DNA of 64,000 nucleotides from CAZFLM01 sp964519955 (GCA_964519955.1 CAZFLM010000028.1:1-64000); one strand, 5' to 3'; shown: positions 24,394-33,447, numbered from the stretch's first letter. Translations and numbers: made by a program. The notes: a model not told the origin generated them from the letters alone.

Positions 24394-24725
24394 CTTTACC
24401 CTCCGCGCCGCTGCTGCACTGGCATTGTATAGCGTGCAGGCGTAGCCTGGCACCCGCAGCAATACGGTAATGCGGCGGCCGGACCGGCATTCACGCATAT
24501 TTCGCGTGGCCAAGGATCGGTCGCCTTGCCACTCTCGGTCTCTTGGTGGGGGCCGCGCAGGGGCAACACCGTGTGCGCGAGCAGACGCGGAGGGCGCGGG
24601 CCAGGCACGCTATGACACGGCCCCGCCATGCGTCCGACGGGCGATCACCGGACAGGCAAGAAAGCGCCCGGCTCCCTTGTCTCGGGGCCGGGCGCTCCAT
24701 TGTGCGGGTGGTTTGCGGCTGTCCG
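24394..24725. other. Spacer between YgiT-like and prepilin genes
   Basis: The 332 bp hold the leader of the YgiT-like gene, with a TATACAAT-like box near 24424-24432 on the minus strand that may be its -10 element. They also hold the prepilin gene terminator at 24657-24696. I see nothing else coding in it. Confidence 0.6.
24657..24696 (-). terminator. Intrinsic terminator of the prepilin gene
   Basis: A perfect 10-bp stem AGCGCCCGGC/GCCGGGCGCT (24663-24672 and 24687-24696) is followed, reading the minus strand, by TTTCTT. It lies about 30 bp after the stop codon of the prepilin-like gene. Confidence 0.8.
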
Positions 24726-25532
24726 CTACGGGGTGCAGGGCGTGCCGGCGGCGATCGCCTTGGCGGCGATGGCGGCGCGCTCGTTGGACTTCGCAGCGAA
24801 GTACGTGGCGTGCGAGCAGTACGCGGGGCCTGCCGCGGTGGAGTAAGCCGTGCTCGGCGCAACCGGGTGCGGATAGAGCGCGTCACCCTTGTAGTTCTTG
24901 GCGTGCCCGTCGCAGAACACGTAGTTCGCGCCGTCCTGGTGGCGCCAGGGGGCGTCTCGCGTGTAGTAGCCGAGCTTGGCGACGTACTTCTCGTAGTAGC
25001 CCTGGAAGTCGTACGGGCGGCCCAGGCGGCCACCGGTGCCGGCATCGCCTACGAAGACGGTGATGGCGGGCTTCTCGATCTCAGCCTGGAACAGATAGCG
25101 ATAGTAGTACGGGCTCGCCGGGTCGGTGTCGTAGGTGAAGCCCATGCTCATGCCGTAGCTGCGAACATCGGAGCCGCGCTCGGACGACGGGCAGTGCCAC
25201 ACGCCGCTGCGATCCAACTTCGGTGGGTTGCCCGACTTAACGTACGGCAGGAGCTTGGCATCCCAATAGCGGTCCACGGTGTCGAGCCCCGCGGCGGCCC
25301 GGTTCACGTAGTACATGTACCAGTACTCGGACCAGGTTGGGAACCCCTCATCGTAGTCCTGAGAGTAGAGCATCGCCGCAGTCCCCATCTGCTTGGTGTT
25401 GCTCAAGCAGGAGATGGCGCGCGCCTTCTCACGGGCCTGGGCGAATACGGGGAAGAGGATCGCCGCTAGAATTGCGATGATCGCGATGACCACGAGCAGC
25501 TCAATGAGCGTGAATGCTCGCTTGCCTTGCAT
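24726..25532 (-). CDS. Type II/IV prepilin-like protein with H-X9-DG tail (DUF1559-like)
   Basis: This 268-residue pseudopilin-like protein has MQGKRAFTLIE, a class III signal peptide cut before Phe by prepilin peptidase, then the LLVVIAIIAILAAILFPVF helix. The FAQAREKARAISCLSNTKQM segment and the C-terminal WRHQDGANYVFCDGHAK motif are typical of the DUF1559/'H-X9-DG' family. That family is greatly expanded in Planctomycetes, Lentisphaerae and Armatimonadota. It probably sits at the cell surface or in a secretion pseudopilus. ATG 25532 has GGAGG 7 nt upstream, and a good promoter lies about 118 bp before it. No secretion machinery genes are nearby. The FPVFAQAREKAR form is my main clue to Armatimonadota. 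Confidence 0.9.
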   Translation of the reverse strand: MQGKRAFTLIELLVVIAIIAILAAILFPVFAQAREKARAISCLSNTKQMGTAAMLYSQDYDEGFPTWSEYWYMYYVNRAAAGLDTVDRYWDAKLLPYVKSGNPPKLDRSGVWHCPSSERGSDVRSYGMSMGFTYDTDPASPYYYRYLFQAEIEKPAITVFVGDAGTGGRLGRPYDFQGYYEKYVAKLGYYTRDAPWRHQDGANYVFCDGHAKNYKGDALYPHPVAPSTAYSTAAGPAYCSHATYFAAKSNERAAIAAKAIAAGTPCTP

Positions 25533-25649
25533 CTTACGCCTCCCTGGGAATGATCGGTTCGTCCCCGCGCGGGCCCAGATGGACACCGGAGGAGCGGCCG
25601 TAGGGGACAGTGGCGGCATCGTTGCCGCACCACGGCATGAACACTCTAC

Positions 25650-25679
25650 AACGTAACACACGGACCGGCCCAGTGTCAA
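25650..25679 (-). promoter_or_regulatory. Sigma70-like promoter of the prepilin gene
   Basis: On the minus strand a perfect TTGACA (25679-25674) is followed after 18 bp by TACGTT (25655-25650), a 4/6 match to the -10 consensus preceded by TGTGT. The predicted leader is about 110 nt. Confidence 0.6.
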
Positions 25680-25763
25680 TGAGCCGACTGCCCGGCTTTA
25701 CACGCAACACTTGACACTACCGCTTGCCGCCGCAGTCAACTCGCGACAGTCGCTGGAACGGGG

Positions 25764-25961
25764 CTACTTGCCCTCGCTGCCCGGCGCATTCGTCGTCGTT
25801 GGGCCGATCGAGTTCTTCTCGTCCTGCGGATTGTCTGGCGGCTTGACGCCGCCGGTGGGGCTCGCGCTGCCCTCGGGCGGCTTGGCGCTGTGGCAGCCCG
25901 CGCTGAGGCCCGCGGCAACGACGACGAGGCACAGCACCAGCACACGGAACATGCGTGACAT
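25764..25961 (-). CDS. Small proline-rich lipoprotein
   Basis: This is a 65-residue lipoprotein. The signal peptide is MSRMFRVLVLCLVVVAAGLS with lipobox LSAGC (Cys23), so it should be lipidated and membrane-anchored. The mature part is a low-complexity, acidic and proline-rich tail (PTGGVKPPDNPQDEKN) without a domain. Its GGVKPP is encoded by an inverted repeat of the same design as the hairpin repeat in the HzsA/FGE gene, so the coding part may include repeat DNA. AAGGAAGAG precedes the ATG. Function unknown. Confidence 0.7.
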   Translation of the reverse strand: MSRMFRVLVLCLVVVAAGLSAGCHSAKPPEGSASPTGGVKPPDNPQDEKNSIGPTTTNAPGSEGK

Positions 25962-26059
25962 GGTTGCTCTTCCTTTCGTGGCGATGGGACAGGCTGGAAT
26001 GCAGACAGTCTACCTCCGAACCAGGCGCGGTGTGCCTGCAGGATTCGGCCGGGTCGCCG

Positions 26060-27430
26060 CTACCATCCGTAACGCTCCGGGCCCCAGGGGCGGTCGACGG
26101 TTTCCTGCTTCAGCAGGCGCAGCGTGTGGCTCGGGATGTCGCCCTGAACCAGCACCCCCGGGCCCACGCAGGTGTACGCGCCGATCTTCGCGCCGGGCTG
26201 GGTAATGACGTTGACGCCGGTGCGCGAGTAGTCGCCGAAGTACGTCGCGTTCGCCTCCACCAGTGGGCGTTCGCGGCGGCCTGCGATGCGGTGCTCGGCC
26301 CGGCCGTCGTCGAACCGCAGCGTGCCGCACACAGTCGCCGCGCCGATGTCCACCGACAGCCCCACGAGCCCGCTGATCTCGCAGTAGTGCCACAGGTAGG
26401 CCCCGTCGAACAGCACGCCGTCCATCTCCGCGCCGTGCCCCACGATACAGTCATGGCCGATGGTGGCGCGCGCGTCCACGAAGCCGTAGTCGCTGATGCG
26501 GCACCGGTCGCCGACGACGGCACGCCCGGCCAGGATGGCTCCGTTCACGATGCGCGTATCGCTGCCCACGACGAGGCTGCCCTTGATGACGACGCGGTTG
26601 CCGATAGCCGAGCCGGGGCCTAGGCGGACAAACCCGTCGATGTCCGCGCCGTCGTGGATGCGGGCTGAGGGGTGGATGCTGTGCTCGGTGAGCTCGGCGG
26701 TGAGCTGCTCGGCGACGACGGCGTTGGCCTGGAGCACGTGCCACGGCTTGTCCATGTCGACGACAGGGCGCGTCGCCTCGATGGCGGCGATGTCGCCCTC
26801 CCAGTCGTTGAGCGATTGCGCCAGATCGGGCTCGGCAGGCGGCATCCCTCCTACTGGGACGCGGCGCAGGAACCCGGGGTTCGCCTCCACTACGGGCAGA
26901 ATGCTGCGCTCCAGCGCGACAACGCCGAGCCACCGGGCGGTGGAGTCGCTCTCGTGCCCAACGATGGCGCGCAGCGTGTCGCCCTCCACCTCCGCGCCGT
27001 GCCAGTTGCCGCCCTCGCCGTAGGGAATGCGGTCCCACAGCGCCGCGCCGGCCGCCCCGGTCCGTTCCTGGGCTTCGGCGAGGGCGCGCAGGTCGTCGTC
27101 ATGGACGACCGTGTCGCCGTAGACCACGAGGAAGCGTTCGTCCGGGAGGGCGTTGGCGCCGGCCAGCACTGCCAGGGCTGTCCCCCCGCCATCGGGCTGC
27201 TGGACGAACTCGATGCCCTCGACGCCCAGCAGCGCATGGCGTACCGAGCCCGACTGGCAGCCGACGACCACGGCAACGCGCTGGACCCCGATGCGGCGGA
27301 GGGCATCGGCGAGCCGGCGCACGTTCGGCGTGTTGCCGACGGGGATGGCGGCCTTGTTGCGCACCTCGGCGAACGGCCACATCCGCTCGCCCCGCCCGGC
27401 GGCCAGGATGACGGCGGCTTGCACAGACAT
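26060..27430 (-). CDS. GlmU-like sugar-1-phosphate nucleotidyltransferase with left-handed beta-helix
   Basis: This 456-residue protein joins an NTP-transferase domain to hexapeptide repeats. The transferase has VILAAGRGERMWPF, the nucleotide-binding signature, then NKAAIPV, DGGGTALAVLAGA and YGDTVVHDDD. The hexapeptide repeats run from about 250 to 440 (IHPSARIHDGADI, IGNRVVIKGSLVVG, VVGDRCRISD, INVITQPGAKIGAYTCVG-like turns). The layout is that of GlmU or archaeal Sugar-1-P nucleotidylyltransferase/acetyltransferase proteins, which make NDP-sugars for envelope glycans. ATG 27430 has GGGGAGG 5 nt upstream. It stands alone, so the sugar cannot be fixed. Confidence 0.85.
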   Translation of the reverse strand: MSVQAAVILAAGRGERMWPFAEVRNKAAIPVGNTPNVRRLADALRRIGVQRVAVVVGCQSGSVRHALLGVEGIEFVQQPDGGGTALAVLAGANALPDERFLVVYGDTVVHDDDLRALAEAQERTGAAGAALWDRIPYGEGGNWHGAEVEGDTLRAIVGHESDSTARWLGVVALERSILPVVEANPGFLRRVPVGGMPPAEPDLAQSLNDWEGDIAAIEATRPVVDMDKPWHVLQANAVVAEQLTAELTEHSIHPSARIHDGADIDGFVRLGPGSAIGNRVVIKGSLVVGSDTRIVNGAILAGRAVVGDRCRISDYGFVDARATIGHDCIVGHGAEMDGVLFDGAYLWHYCEISGLVGLSVDIGAATVCGTLRFDDGRAEHRIAGRRERPLVEANATYFGDYSRTGVNVITQPGAKIGAYTCVGPGVLVQGDIPSHTLRLLKQETVDRPWGPERYGW

Positions 27431-27912
27431 GACTACCTCCCCGATATAGGCGCCCAAATGCAACCACCGATGGACACAGATGAACAGCGATCACGGCGGG
27501 ATGTTCTGGAACCGCCGATGGACCCGGCGCGCCGCGGAGGGCGCGCCCCACAGGTCTGCGACNNNNNNNNNNNNNNNNNNNNNNNNNNNNNNNNNNNNNN
27601 NNNNNNNNNNNNNNNNNNNNNNNNNNNNNNNNNNNNNNNNNNNNNNNNNNNNNNNNNNNNNNTGCCCCGTGGGGTGGGGCCTCCGTGCCCCGCCGGGTAC
27701 CTGGCGCTGCCGCAGCGCTGTGCCTGCTCCAACGCTCCCGGCGCGCCGCGGAGGGCGCGCCCCACAGGTCTGCGACTGCCCCACAGGTTTGCGACTGCCC
27801 CACAGGCCTGCGACTGCCCCGTGGGGTGGGGCCTCCGTGCCCCGCCGGGTACCTGGCGCTGCCGCAGCGTCGTGCGTGTGCCCACGTACCCGCCCCGCCG
27901 GGTCTTCGCCGC
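27431..27912. repeat. Repeat cluster around the second scaffold gap
   Basis: This spacer holds no gene. CCCGGCGCGCCGCGGAGGGC plus GCGCCCCACAGGTCTGCGAC occurs at 27523-27562 and 27737-27776. A 55-bp block starting TGCCCCGTGGGGTGGGGCCT is identical at 27663-27717 and 27815-27869. A 19-bp unit (GTCTGCGACTGCCCCACAG) is tandemly repeated three times at 27768-27824. The left-hand copy of the first element runs straight into the N run. Confidence 0.85.
27563..27662. other. Scaffold gap (100 N)
   Basis: There are exactly 100 undetermined bases inside the repeat cluster. The flanks match a tandem pattern seen intact at 27737-27869. Confidence 0.98.
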
Positions 27913-28740
27913 CTACAGGCCCGCCGTGCGCAGGATCGCGCGCATGGCATCCGCCGCCCAGGTGACCGGGCTGCCGAAGGGCTCCGCGACGATCGGCCCG
28001 TCGTAGCCGATCTTGTCGAGGGCGCGCAGCATATCGCCGATCGGAATGACGCCCGTGGCGCCGGGCAGGCCGCGCTCCATGTCGTTGTAGTCGTCCATCG
28101 CAACGCCGATCGGCGCGTCGTTCACGTGGACGTAGACGATGCGCTTCTGGTCCACCTTGAGCAGGTCGTCGGCCGTCCCGCCGGACGTGAAGAGGTGCCA
28201 GACGTCGAGGAGGAGGCCGATGTTCGGACCGATGTCGTGGCCGAGCGCGAGCATGTCCTCCATCTTGTAGATGAAGGGGTACTTCATCGACGTGCGGCAG
28301 GTCTTCGGGCCGATGAACTCCAGGCCAAACCGGCAGTCGTAGTCGGCGAGGATGCGCGAGATCGGCGTGAAGCGGTCGACGAGGTGCTGGCGATGCTCGT
28401 CGAAGGGCATCGTGTCGGAGCAGGGCATGATCCAGGTCATCGTGCGCCCGCAGCCGATCGCCTGGCCGGCCTTCGCGAGGCGCGGGAGCGCCGCGAGCCC
28501 CTCCTCGTAGTGCGCTTCGTCGCCGCGGAAATCGACCGGCATGCCCCACCCGGCAGGGCGAACACCCGACTCCTCGAACAACGCGCAGACCGCGCTCTCG
28601 CCGTCGCGGTCGATGCGGTCGGCTATCTCGTGGATGGAGATCTCGACTCCCTGGAAGCCTGCCTTCTTGGCGGCCTTGATGGCCTCGTCGACGCTGGCGA
28701 TGTGGACGCCGAGCGCGCCCGGACTGAGTGCGGTGAACAT
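27913..28740 (-). CDS. Sugar phosphate isomerase/epimerase (xylose isomerase-like TIM barrel)
   Basis: This 275-residue protein has the AP_endonuc_2/xylose isomerase-like TIM barrel. The probable metal ligands lie in GLEFIGP (Glu), LLLDVWHLF (Asp and His), YVHVNDAP (His, Asp) and VAEPFG (Glu), in family order. Such enzymes interconvert ketoses or epimerise sugars and cyclitols. They often work with Gfo/Idh/MocA dehydrogenases like the one at 3610-4956. ATG 28740 has GAGAGGA upstream and is far better than any upstream in-frame start. The gene is divergent from the TlpA-like gene across 229 bp. Confidence 0.87.
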   Translation of the reverse strand: MFTALSPGALGVHIASVDEAIKAAKKAGFQGVEISIHEIADRIDRDGESAVCALFEESGVRPAGWGMPVDFRGDEAHYEEGLAALPRLAKAGQAIGCGRTMTWIMPCSDTMPFDEHRQHLVDRFTPISRILADYDCRFGLEFIGPKTCRTSMKYPFIYKMEDMLALGHDIGPNIGLLLDVWHLFTSGGTADDLLKVDQKRIVYVHVNDAPIGVAMDDYNDMERGLPGATGVIPIGDMLRALDKIGYDGPIVAEPFGSPVTWAADAMRAILRTAGL

Positions 28741-28868
28741 CGGGTGGTGTCCTCTCGATGGGGCGATATGGGCGTGTGGCGCTGCGACGCGTCGGCCCAT
28801 TTGGGGGATTCGCGAGGGCGCCGGGCGAGTCCTGCGACCTGGCGCGGAGCCGCGTGTTCCGGGGCGCA

Positions 28869-28897
28869 TGGACGGAAGCGGCGCTGCCCAGTATAAT
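28869..28897 (+). promoter_or_regulatory. Promoter of the TlpA-like gene
   Basis: TATAAT at 28892-28897 is preceded at 17 bp by TGGACG (28869-28874), a 4/6 match to TTGACA. The start codon is about 73 bp downstream. Confidence 0.6.
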
Positions 28898-28969
28898 GGC
28901 CGGCATGGGTGGCGAGCCGGAGGCAATGGCGAGCCAGGCGCCGCGTGACGCGGCGGGAGGGGGAGTGTG

Positions 28970-30064
28970 ATGTTCGGGTCGAGGATGCTGCTCGCGCTGG
29001 CCGCGAGCCTGGTTGTCGCGGGCTCCGCGGGCGCCCAGGACAAGGTGACGCTCAACGTTGGGATGCCGGCGCCGCCGATGAAGGTGGTGGAGTGGGTCAA
29101 GGGCGACAAGACGGAGCAGTTCCAGAAGGGCAAGCTGTATGTGGTGGAGTTCTGGGCGACGTGGTGCGGCCCGTGCAAGGTCAGCATCCCGCATCTGACG
29201 GACATGGCGGCCAAGTACAAGGGCCAGGTCACGTTCATCGGCGTCGATGTGTGGGAGCATCCGTCGAGCCCGACGGACACGGCCTACTACGCCAAGGTCA
29301 GGAAGTTCGTCGACGACATGGGCGACAAGATGGCCTACAACGTGGCCATGGACGGGCCCGAGGGCACGATGGCCAAGACGTGGCTGGCCGCGGCGGGCGA
29401 GAACGGCATCCCGTCGTCGTTCCTCATCGGCAAGGACGGCAAGATCCTCTGGATCGGCCATCCGATGGGCGGGCTCGAGCAGACCATTGAGAAGGTCATT
29501 GCCGGCGAGTTCGACGCCAAGGCCGAGGCCGCACGGCGCGGCAAGGAGAAGGCGCAGCAGGAGCGCATGGCCAAGCTGATGGGGCCCATCCAGGCGGCCG
29601 CTCGCAAGGGCGACACGAAGGCCATGCTGGTCGAGATCGACAAGGTGCTCGCGGCGAACCCCGACCTGGAGGGCCAGCTTGCGCCGACCAAGCTCAACAT
29701 CCTGCGCCGCACCGACGAGCCCAGCATCTACCCCTACCTGAGCAAGCTGGCCGGTGGCGCCTGGAAGGAAGACGCCCAGACCCTGAACATGTGGGCCTGG
29801 TACATCGTCGACCCGAAGACCACGTTCAAGGCGCCGGACTTCAAGGTGGCACTGAAGCTCGCCCGCCGCGCCTCCACGCTAACCGAGGACAAGGATCCGA
29901 TGATCCTCGACACGCTCGCGGCCGCCTACGCGCGAACCGGCGACAAGAAGAAGGCGATCGAGACCCAGCAGAAGGCGGTCGACATCCTCACCGCCGACGC
30001 CGCGGCGGACGACGCGACCGTCAAAGAGATGCAGGGGCGGCTGGAGGAGTACCGGAAGAAGTAG
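28970..30064 (+). CDS. TlpA-like exported thioredoxin with TPR-like tail
   Basis: This 364-residue protein has a signal peptide (cleavage near AGAQD) and a TlpA/ResA-type thioredoxin domain. The redox motif is WCGPC (Cys66, Cys69), and SSFLIGKDGKILWIGHP carries the cis-Pro region. Residues 180-364 are helical and TPR-like (LDTLAAAYARTGDKKKAIET, QQKAVDIL). It probably reduces periplasmic disulfides. Similar TlpA-TPR fusions occur in Planctomycetes and Armatimonadota. ATG 28970 is chosen over GTG 28967 because the GGGAGGGGG site is better spaced. The stop codon overlaps a block of TAGCGAG repeats shared with the convergent gene. Confidence 0.87.
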   Translation: MFGSRMLLALAASLVVAGSAGAQDKVTLNVGMPAPPMKVVEWVKGDKTEQFQKGKLYVVEFWATWCGPCKVSIPHLTDMAAKYKGQVTFIGVDVWEHPSSPTDTAYYAKVRKFVDDMGDKMAYNVAMDGPEGTMAKTWLAAAGENGIPSSFLIGKDGKILWIGHPMGGLEQTIEKVIAGEFDAKAEAARRGKEKAQQERMAKLMGPIQAAARKGDTKAMLVEIDKVLAANPDLEGQLAPTKLNILRRTDEPSIYPYLSKLAGGAWKEDAQTLNMWAWYIVDPKTTFKAPDFKVALKLARRASTLTEDKDPMILDTLAAAYARTGDKKKAIETQQKAVDILTADAAADDATVKEMQGRLEEYRKK

Positions 30065-30200
30065 CGAGTAGCGAGGAGTGAGTAGCGAGTAGAACGGCGG
30101 CGCGGCGGTGGGCGGAAGTCCGAAGCCAGAAGCCAGAAGCCAGAAGCCAGAAGCGGAGCCGACGCTTCTGGCTTCTCTTCTACTCGCTACTCGCTACTCG
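30062..30200. repeat. Heptad repeats forming a large inverted repeat
   Basis: GTAGCGAGTAGCGAG-type repeats at 30062-30094 are matched in inverse by TTCTACTCGCTACTCGCTAC(TCG) at 30178-30200. Inside, CCAGAAG repeats (30126-30154) face GCTTCTGGCTTCT (30164-30176). The stop codons of both convergent genes lie within the TAGCGAG repeats. As RNA it would fold from either side and could end transcription both ways. The same heptads make the perfect ends of the element at 35978-36263. Confidence 0.85.
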
Positions 30201-32955
30201 CCGCCACCTCCTCAGCCGACAGCGCCCTCGCGACGAAGCGGACGCCGGCTATCCTGCCGATGAAGTGCTCGCCTCCCTCGTAGAGTGGGTTGAAGCCGAT
30301 GCCCACCTCGCGGCTCTGCGAGCGAACGTACTCGGGCACGTTCGTGCTGCCCGTTGCCTTGCCGTTTACGTAGAGCGTCAGCGTGCCGCTCTGCTTAACC
30401 GCCGCCAGGTGGACCCACTCGCCCTGCTTCAGCGCGACGCCGGGGGTGGAGAAGAAGCCACCGCCCTCGATCCGCGCGAAGACCTCGCTGCCCAGCACGA
30501 TAATGCGGAGCGGGTCGTCGCCGCCGCGGCACCAGGCCGAGAAGACCTCCTGCCCGTTCGACGGCAGGCTCTCCGGGCACGCCCACGCCATCGCGGTGTA
30601 GTCGCGCTCCGGGAAGTACGGCAGCTCGAAGCGCAGCTTGCTGGCCGGGCCGAACGCGCGCGCGCCGCCGGCCTTGCCCACCCGATCCGCCGCCGGGGCA
30701 ACGGCCTCCGCGAAGGAGCGCTTGCCGAACAAGACCTCGGCCTCGTCGCTCAGCGGCGCGTCCACCATCAGGCCGTCGGCGCGGACGGAGAGGAACGGCG
30801 TGGCCGCGGCCTTGCTGACGGCGAAGCGGCGCGGACCGTCGTGGTTGCCCGTGGCGGCCCAGGCATTGCGGGTGCGCACGGTCCAGTAGTAGTCACCGTC
30901 CGATTCCAGGCCTGTCTCGATTGTCGCCTGCGACTCCTGGAGCCCGGTCCGCTCGACCACCACGTGCTTCATCTCTCGGTCCCGCGCCACGGTCAGCTCG
31001 TAGGTCGAGTCAGCCCCGCCGGTCGGGTGCCACTTGAACAGGATGGAACCCGGTTTGCCCCGCCAATCGGCTTCCGGCAGGAGCAGGCGCGCGGCGGACG
31101 GCGCGATGTGCGAGGCCGGGAGCCAGGCGGCGTAGTCGGTGCCGCTTGCGCCCGCCGTGGCGAACTCGCAGAGCGTGAGCGTCGCGCCGTCCTCGGTCTT
31201 GACGGTCCACTTGCCCATGGGCGGGTAGACGCCGGGCGTCGTCGATGGCGCGCCGACCGGGACGGCGGTCAGCTTCAGTTTGGACGCGTCGATCGGCTTG
31301 AGTTCGGCCGTCTCGATCGGGTTGAGGGCGGCGTCGAAGGTGAGCAGGATCGGACCGGAGTGGATGGCGATCCGGCCTGCGCGCTCGGGGCCCTCGCCGA
31401 TCTGGTAGCGCGGCGTCATGTCGAACGCCAACCCCACGACGTCGCCCTTCGCCCACGTGCGCTCGATGACGGCGTACGTGCCGGGCTTCGGGGCGGGCGC
31501 GACCGGCTGACCGTTGAGCTTCACGGTTGTCTTCGCGGACCAGGCCGGGATGCGCAGGCGGAGCGTGAACTTGGCGCGGCGCGACGGGCTCACGGTGAGC
31601 TTCACGGCGCCGGCGATCGGGTAGGCCGTCTCCTGCGCGAGCCGCACGCTGGTCGACGGTGTGAGCGGGATGTCGAACTGGCTCGGGCCGTAGAAGTTCA
31701 CGTTCAGCCCGTCCTTGGCGCGCATCACGGCCCACTCCGAGAGCATGCCGAGCGTGCGCGGGCTGTTCACGGAGCAGCAGTTCAGCTCCGGCGCGCCCGG
31801 GCGGTACTGGAAGTTGATCTGGTGATACGACGGCGCGCGGACGCCGTTGAGCGGGGTGTCGTAGGTGCACCACTGGGCCGAGGGATGCTGAGCGGCGAGC
31901 GCCTGGTTCCACTGCGTCAGCTCCAGCTCGTCGGCGACCCTCGGGTCCCCGGTCAGGCGCAGCACGTCGATGGTGAGCGCCATCCACGCGACGCTGCAGC
32001 ACGTCTCGATCGGCCCGGCCATGTAGATCGTGCCGACCGCCCCCTCGTTGGTGGTGAACGCGCCGTCCGGGTGGATGTCGAGGCGGCGGATGCTGTCCCA
32101 CAGGTTGAGCGTCGCCTTGCGGTAGGTCTCGTCGCCGGTCTGCTCGTAGCGCTTCACGAAGCCCTGGAGGATGTGCAGCGCTTCCCAGCGCGGGCCGCTC
32201 GCGGGGAGCTTCCAGTACTCGACGCCCTCCGCGCCCTTGCGCAGCCAGTCGCCGTCCTTGGGCAGGTCGTCCTCGATGCGGCGGCACATCTCCGTGTACT
32301 TCGGGTTACCCGTGCGGATGGCCAACTCGGCCATGATGTGGAGCACGGCCAGGTTGAAGTTGGCGCTGCCCGACTCGATGGGCCGGCGCTTGCCGTCGAC
32401 ATACACCTTGCAGACGTAGTCCGCGGCCCTGACGGCGCACTGGTAGGCCTTCTCGTCGCCGGTGTCGTCGTGCCACATCACGAGGCCGAGCATGCAGTGG
32501 TAATGCCCCCACAGGTCGCAGTCGGCCATGAGGCGGCGGGCCTTCGGGAACGGGCCGAGGTAGCCGGACGGGTCCTGGCTGGCCACGAGCGTGTCGACGA
32601 AGTGCTGCACGTACGGCTTGAGGCGTGGATTTGTGGACATGCGGCACGCCTGGACCGCCGAGATCAGGTACTTGCCGGCGAACTCGCCTGCCCATGGCAC
32701 GATGTCGGGATAGGGCAGGCGGCGGTCGCGGCGGTGCATCATGTCGAGGAGGCCCGGGTTCGACTCGGGCGCGCGCAGGAGCCACTGCTCCACGTTGCGG
32801 TCGACGCGCGCGCCCAGCTCCCCGCCGAAGCGCCACCGGGCATGTTGGATCGGTTCCACGGCTGTATTTCCCTTCTTGCCGGCCTGCCCGGCGGCCGAGC
32901 CCGCGACCAGCGAGGCGAGCAGGGCGGCCGCGCAGAGCGTCAGCTTCCGGTTCAT
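30187..32955 (-). CDS. GH127-like beta-L-arabinofuranosidase with LamG domain
   Basis: This 922-residue protein has a signal peptide (cleavage near SAAGQ). The alpha-barrel core and active site follow GH127 (HypBA1 type). Glu304 (TNEG) and Glu317-x-Cys319 (ETCC), with Cys393-Cys394 (ELNCC), supply the glutamates and zinc-binding cysteines of the family. A beta-sandwich extends to about residue 740. The last 170 residues form a LamG/concanavalin-like domain (YTAMAWACPESLPS, WVHLAAVKQSGTLTLYVNGK). It would release L-arabinose from plant glycans or arabinosylated proteins, although GH127 relatives have other specificities. ATG 32955 has AAGGAA upstream. Its last codons (SSE, stop) come from the TAGCGAG repeat. 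Confidence 0.85.
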   Translation of the reverse strand: MNRKLTLCAAALLASLVAGSAAGQAGKKGNTAVEPIQHARWRFGGELGARVDRNVEQWLLRAPESNPGLLDMMHRRDRRLPYPDIVPWAGEFAGKYLISAVQACRMSTNPRLKPYVQHFVDTLVASQDPSGYLGPFPKARRLMADCDLWGHYHCMLGLVMWHDDTGDEKAYQCAVRAADYVCKVYVDGKRRPIESGSANFNLAVLHIMAELAIRTGNPKYTEMCRRIEDDLPKDGDWLRKGAEGVEYWKLPASGPRWEALHILQGFVKRYEQTGDETYRKATLNLWDSIRRLDIHPDGAFTTNEGAVGTIYMAGPIETCCSVAWMALTIDVLRLTGDPRVADELELTQWNQALAAQHPSAQWCTYDTPLNGVRAPSYHQINFQYRPGAPELNCCSVNSPRTLGMLSEWAVMRAKDGLNVNFYGPSQFDIPLTPSTSVRLAQETAYPIAGAVKLTVSPSRRAKFTLRLRIPAWSAKTTVKLNGQPVAPAPKPGTYAVIERTWAKGDVVGLAFDMTPRYQIGEGPERAGRIAIHSGPILLTFDAALNPIETAELKPIDASKLKLTAVPVGAPSTTPGVYPPMGKWTVKTEDGATLTLCEFATAGASGTDYAAWLPASHIAPSAARLLLPEADWRGKPGSILFKWHPTGGADSTYELTVARDREMKHVVVERTGLQESQATIETGLESDGDYYWTVRTRNAWAATGNHDGPRRFAVSKAAATPFLSVRADGLMVDAPLSDEAEVLFGKRSFAEAVAPAADRVGKAGGARAFGPASKLRFELPYFPERDYTAMAWACPESLPSNGQEVFSAWCRGGDDPLRIIVLGSEVFARIEGGGFFSTPGVALKQGEWVHLAAVKQSGTLTLYVNGKATGSTNVPEYVRSQSREVGIGFNPLYEGGEHFIGRIAGVRFVARALSAEEVAASSE

Positions 32956-33447
32956 GGTTGGTTCCTTGGTGATCGGTTGTCCGTTGCGAACGGCCCGGCG
33001 GGGCGCGGAGGCCCCACCCCACGGGTCGTGCACAGCCCATGTGGGGCCTGCCTAGTCGTTGTGGGGCGCGCCCTCCGCGGCGCGCCGGGTGCGTTGGAGC
33101 AGGTACAGCGTGCCGCCGAACACGAATGCCGGCGTTGTGCGTCGCGAACGGCCCGGCGGCGCGCGGAGGCCCCGCCCTACGGGTTGTGCACAGCCCATGT
33201 GGGGCCCGCCCAGTCATTGTGGGGCGCGCCCTCCGCGGCGCGCCGGGTGCGTTGGAGCAGGTACAGCGCGCNNNNNNNNNNNNNNNNNNNNNNNNNNNNN
33301 NNNNNNNNNNNNNNNNNNNNNNNNNNNNNNNNNNNNNNNNNNNNNNNNNNNNNNNNNNNNNNNNNNNNNNNTTGTGGGGCGCGCCCTCCGCGGCGCGCCG
33401 GGTGCGTTGGAGCAGGTACAGCGCGCCGCCGAACACGGCCGGTCGCC
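32956..33447. repeat. Repeat cluster around the third scaffold gap
   Basis: There is no gene here. GTGGGGCGCGCCCTCCGCGG plus CGCGCCGGGTGCGTTGGAGC, with an AGGTACAG tail, occurs at 33061-33110, 33219-33271 (cut by the gap) and 33374-33425 (just after the gap). Between them lie ACGAATGCCGGCG and two copies of a GTGCACAGCCCATGTGGGGC block (about 33027 and 33185). Copies with a slightly different tail (GGGAACGTAGGAGC) are at 38233 and 38348, and inverted copies at 27523 and 27737. Confidence 0.85.
33272..33371. other. Scaffold gap (100 N)
   Basis: There are exactly 100 undetermined bases between two copies of the same GC-rich repeat, consistent with an unresolved tandem array. Confidence 0.98.
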
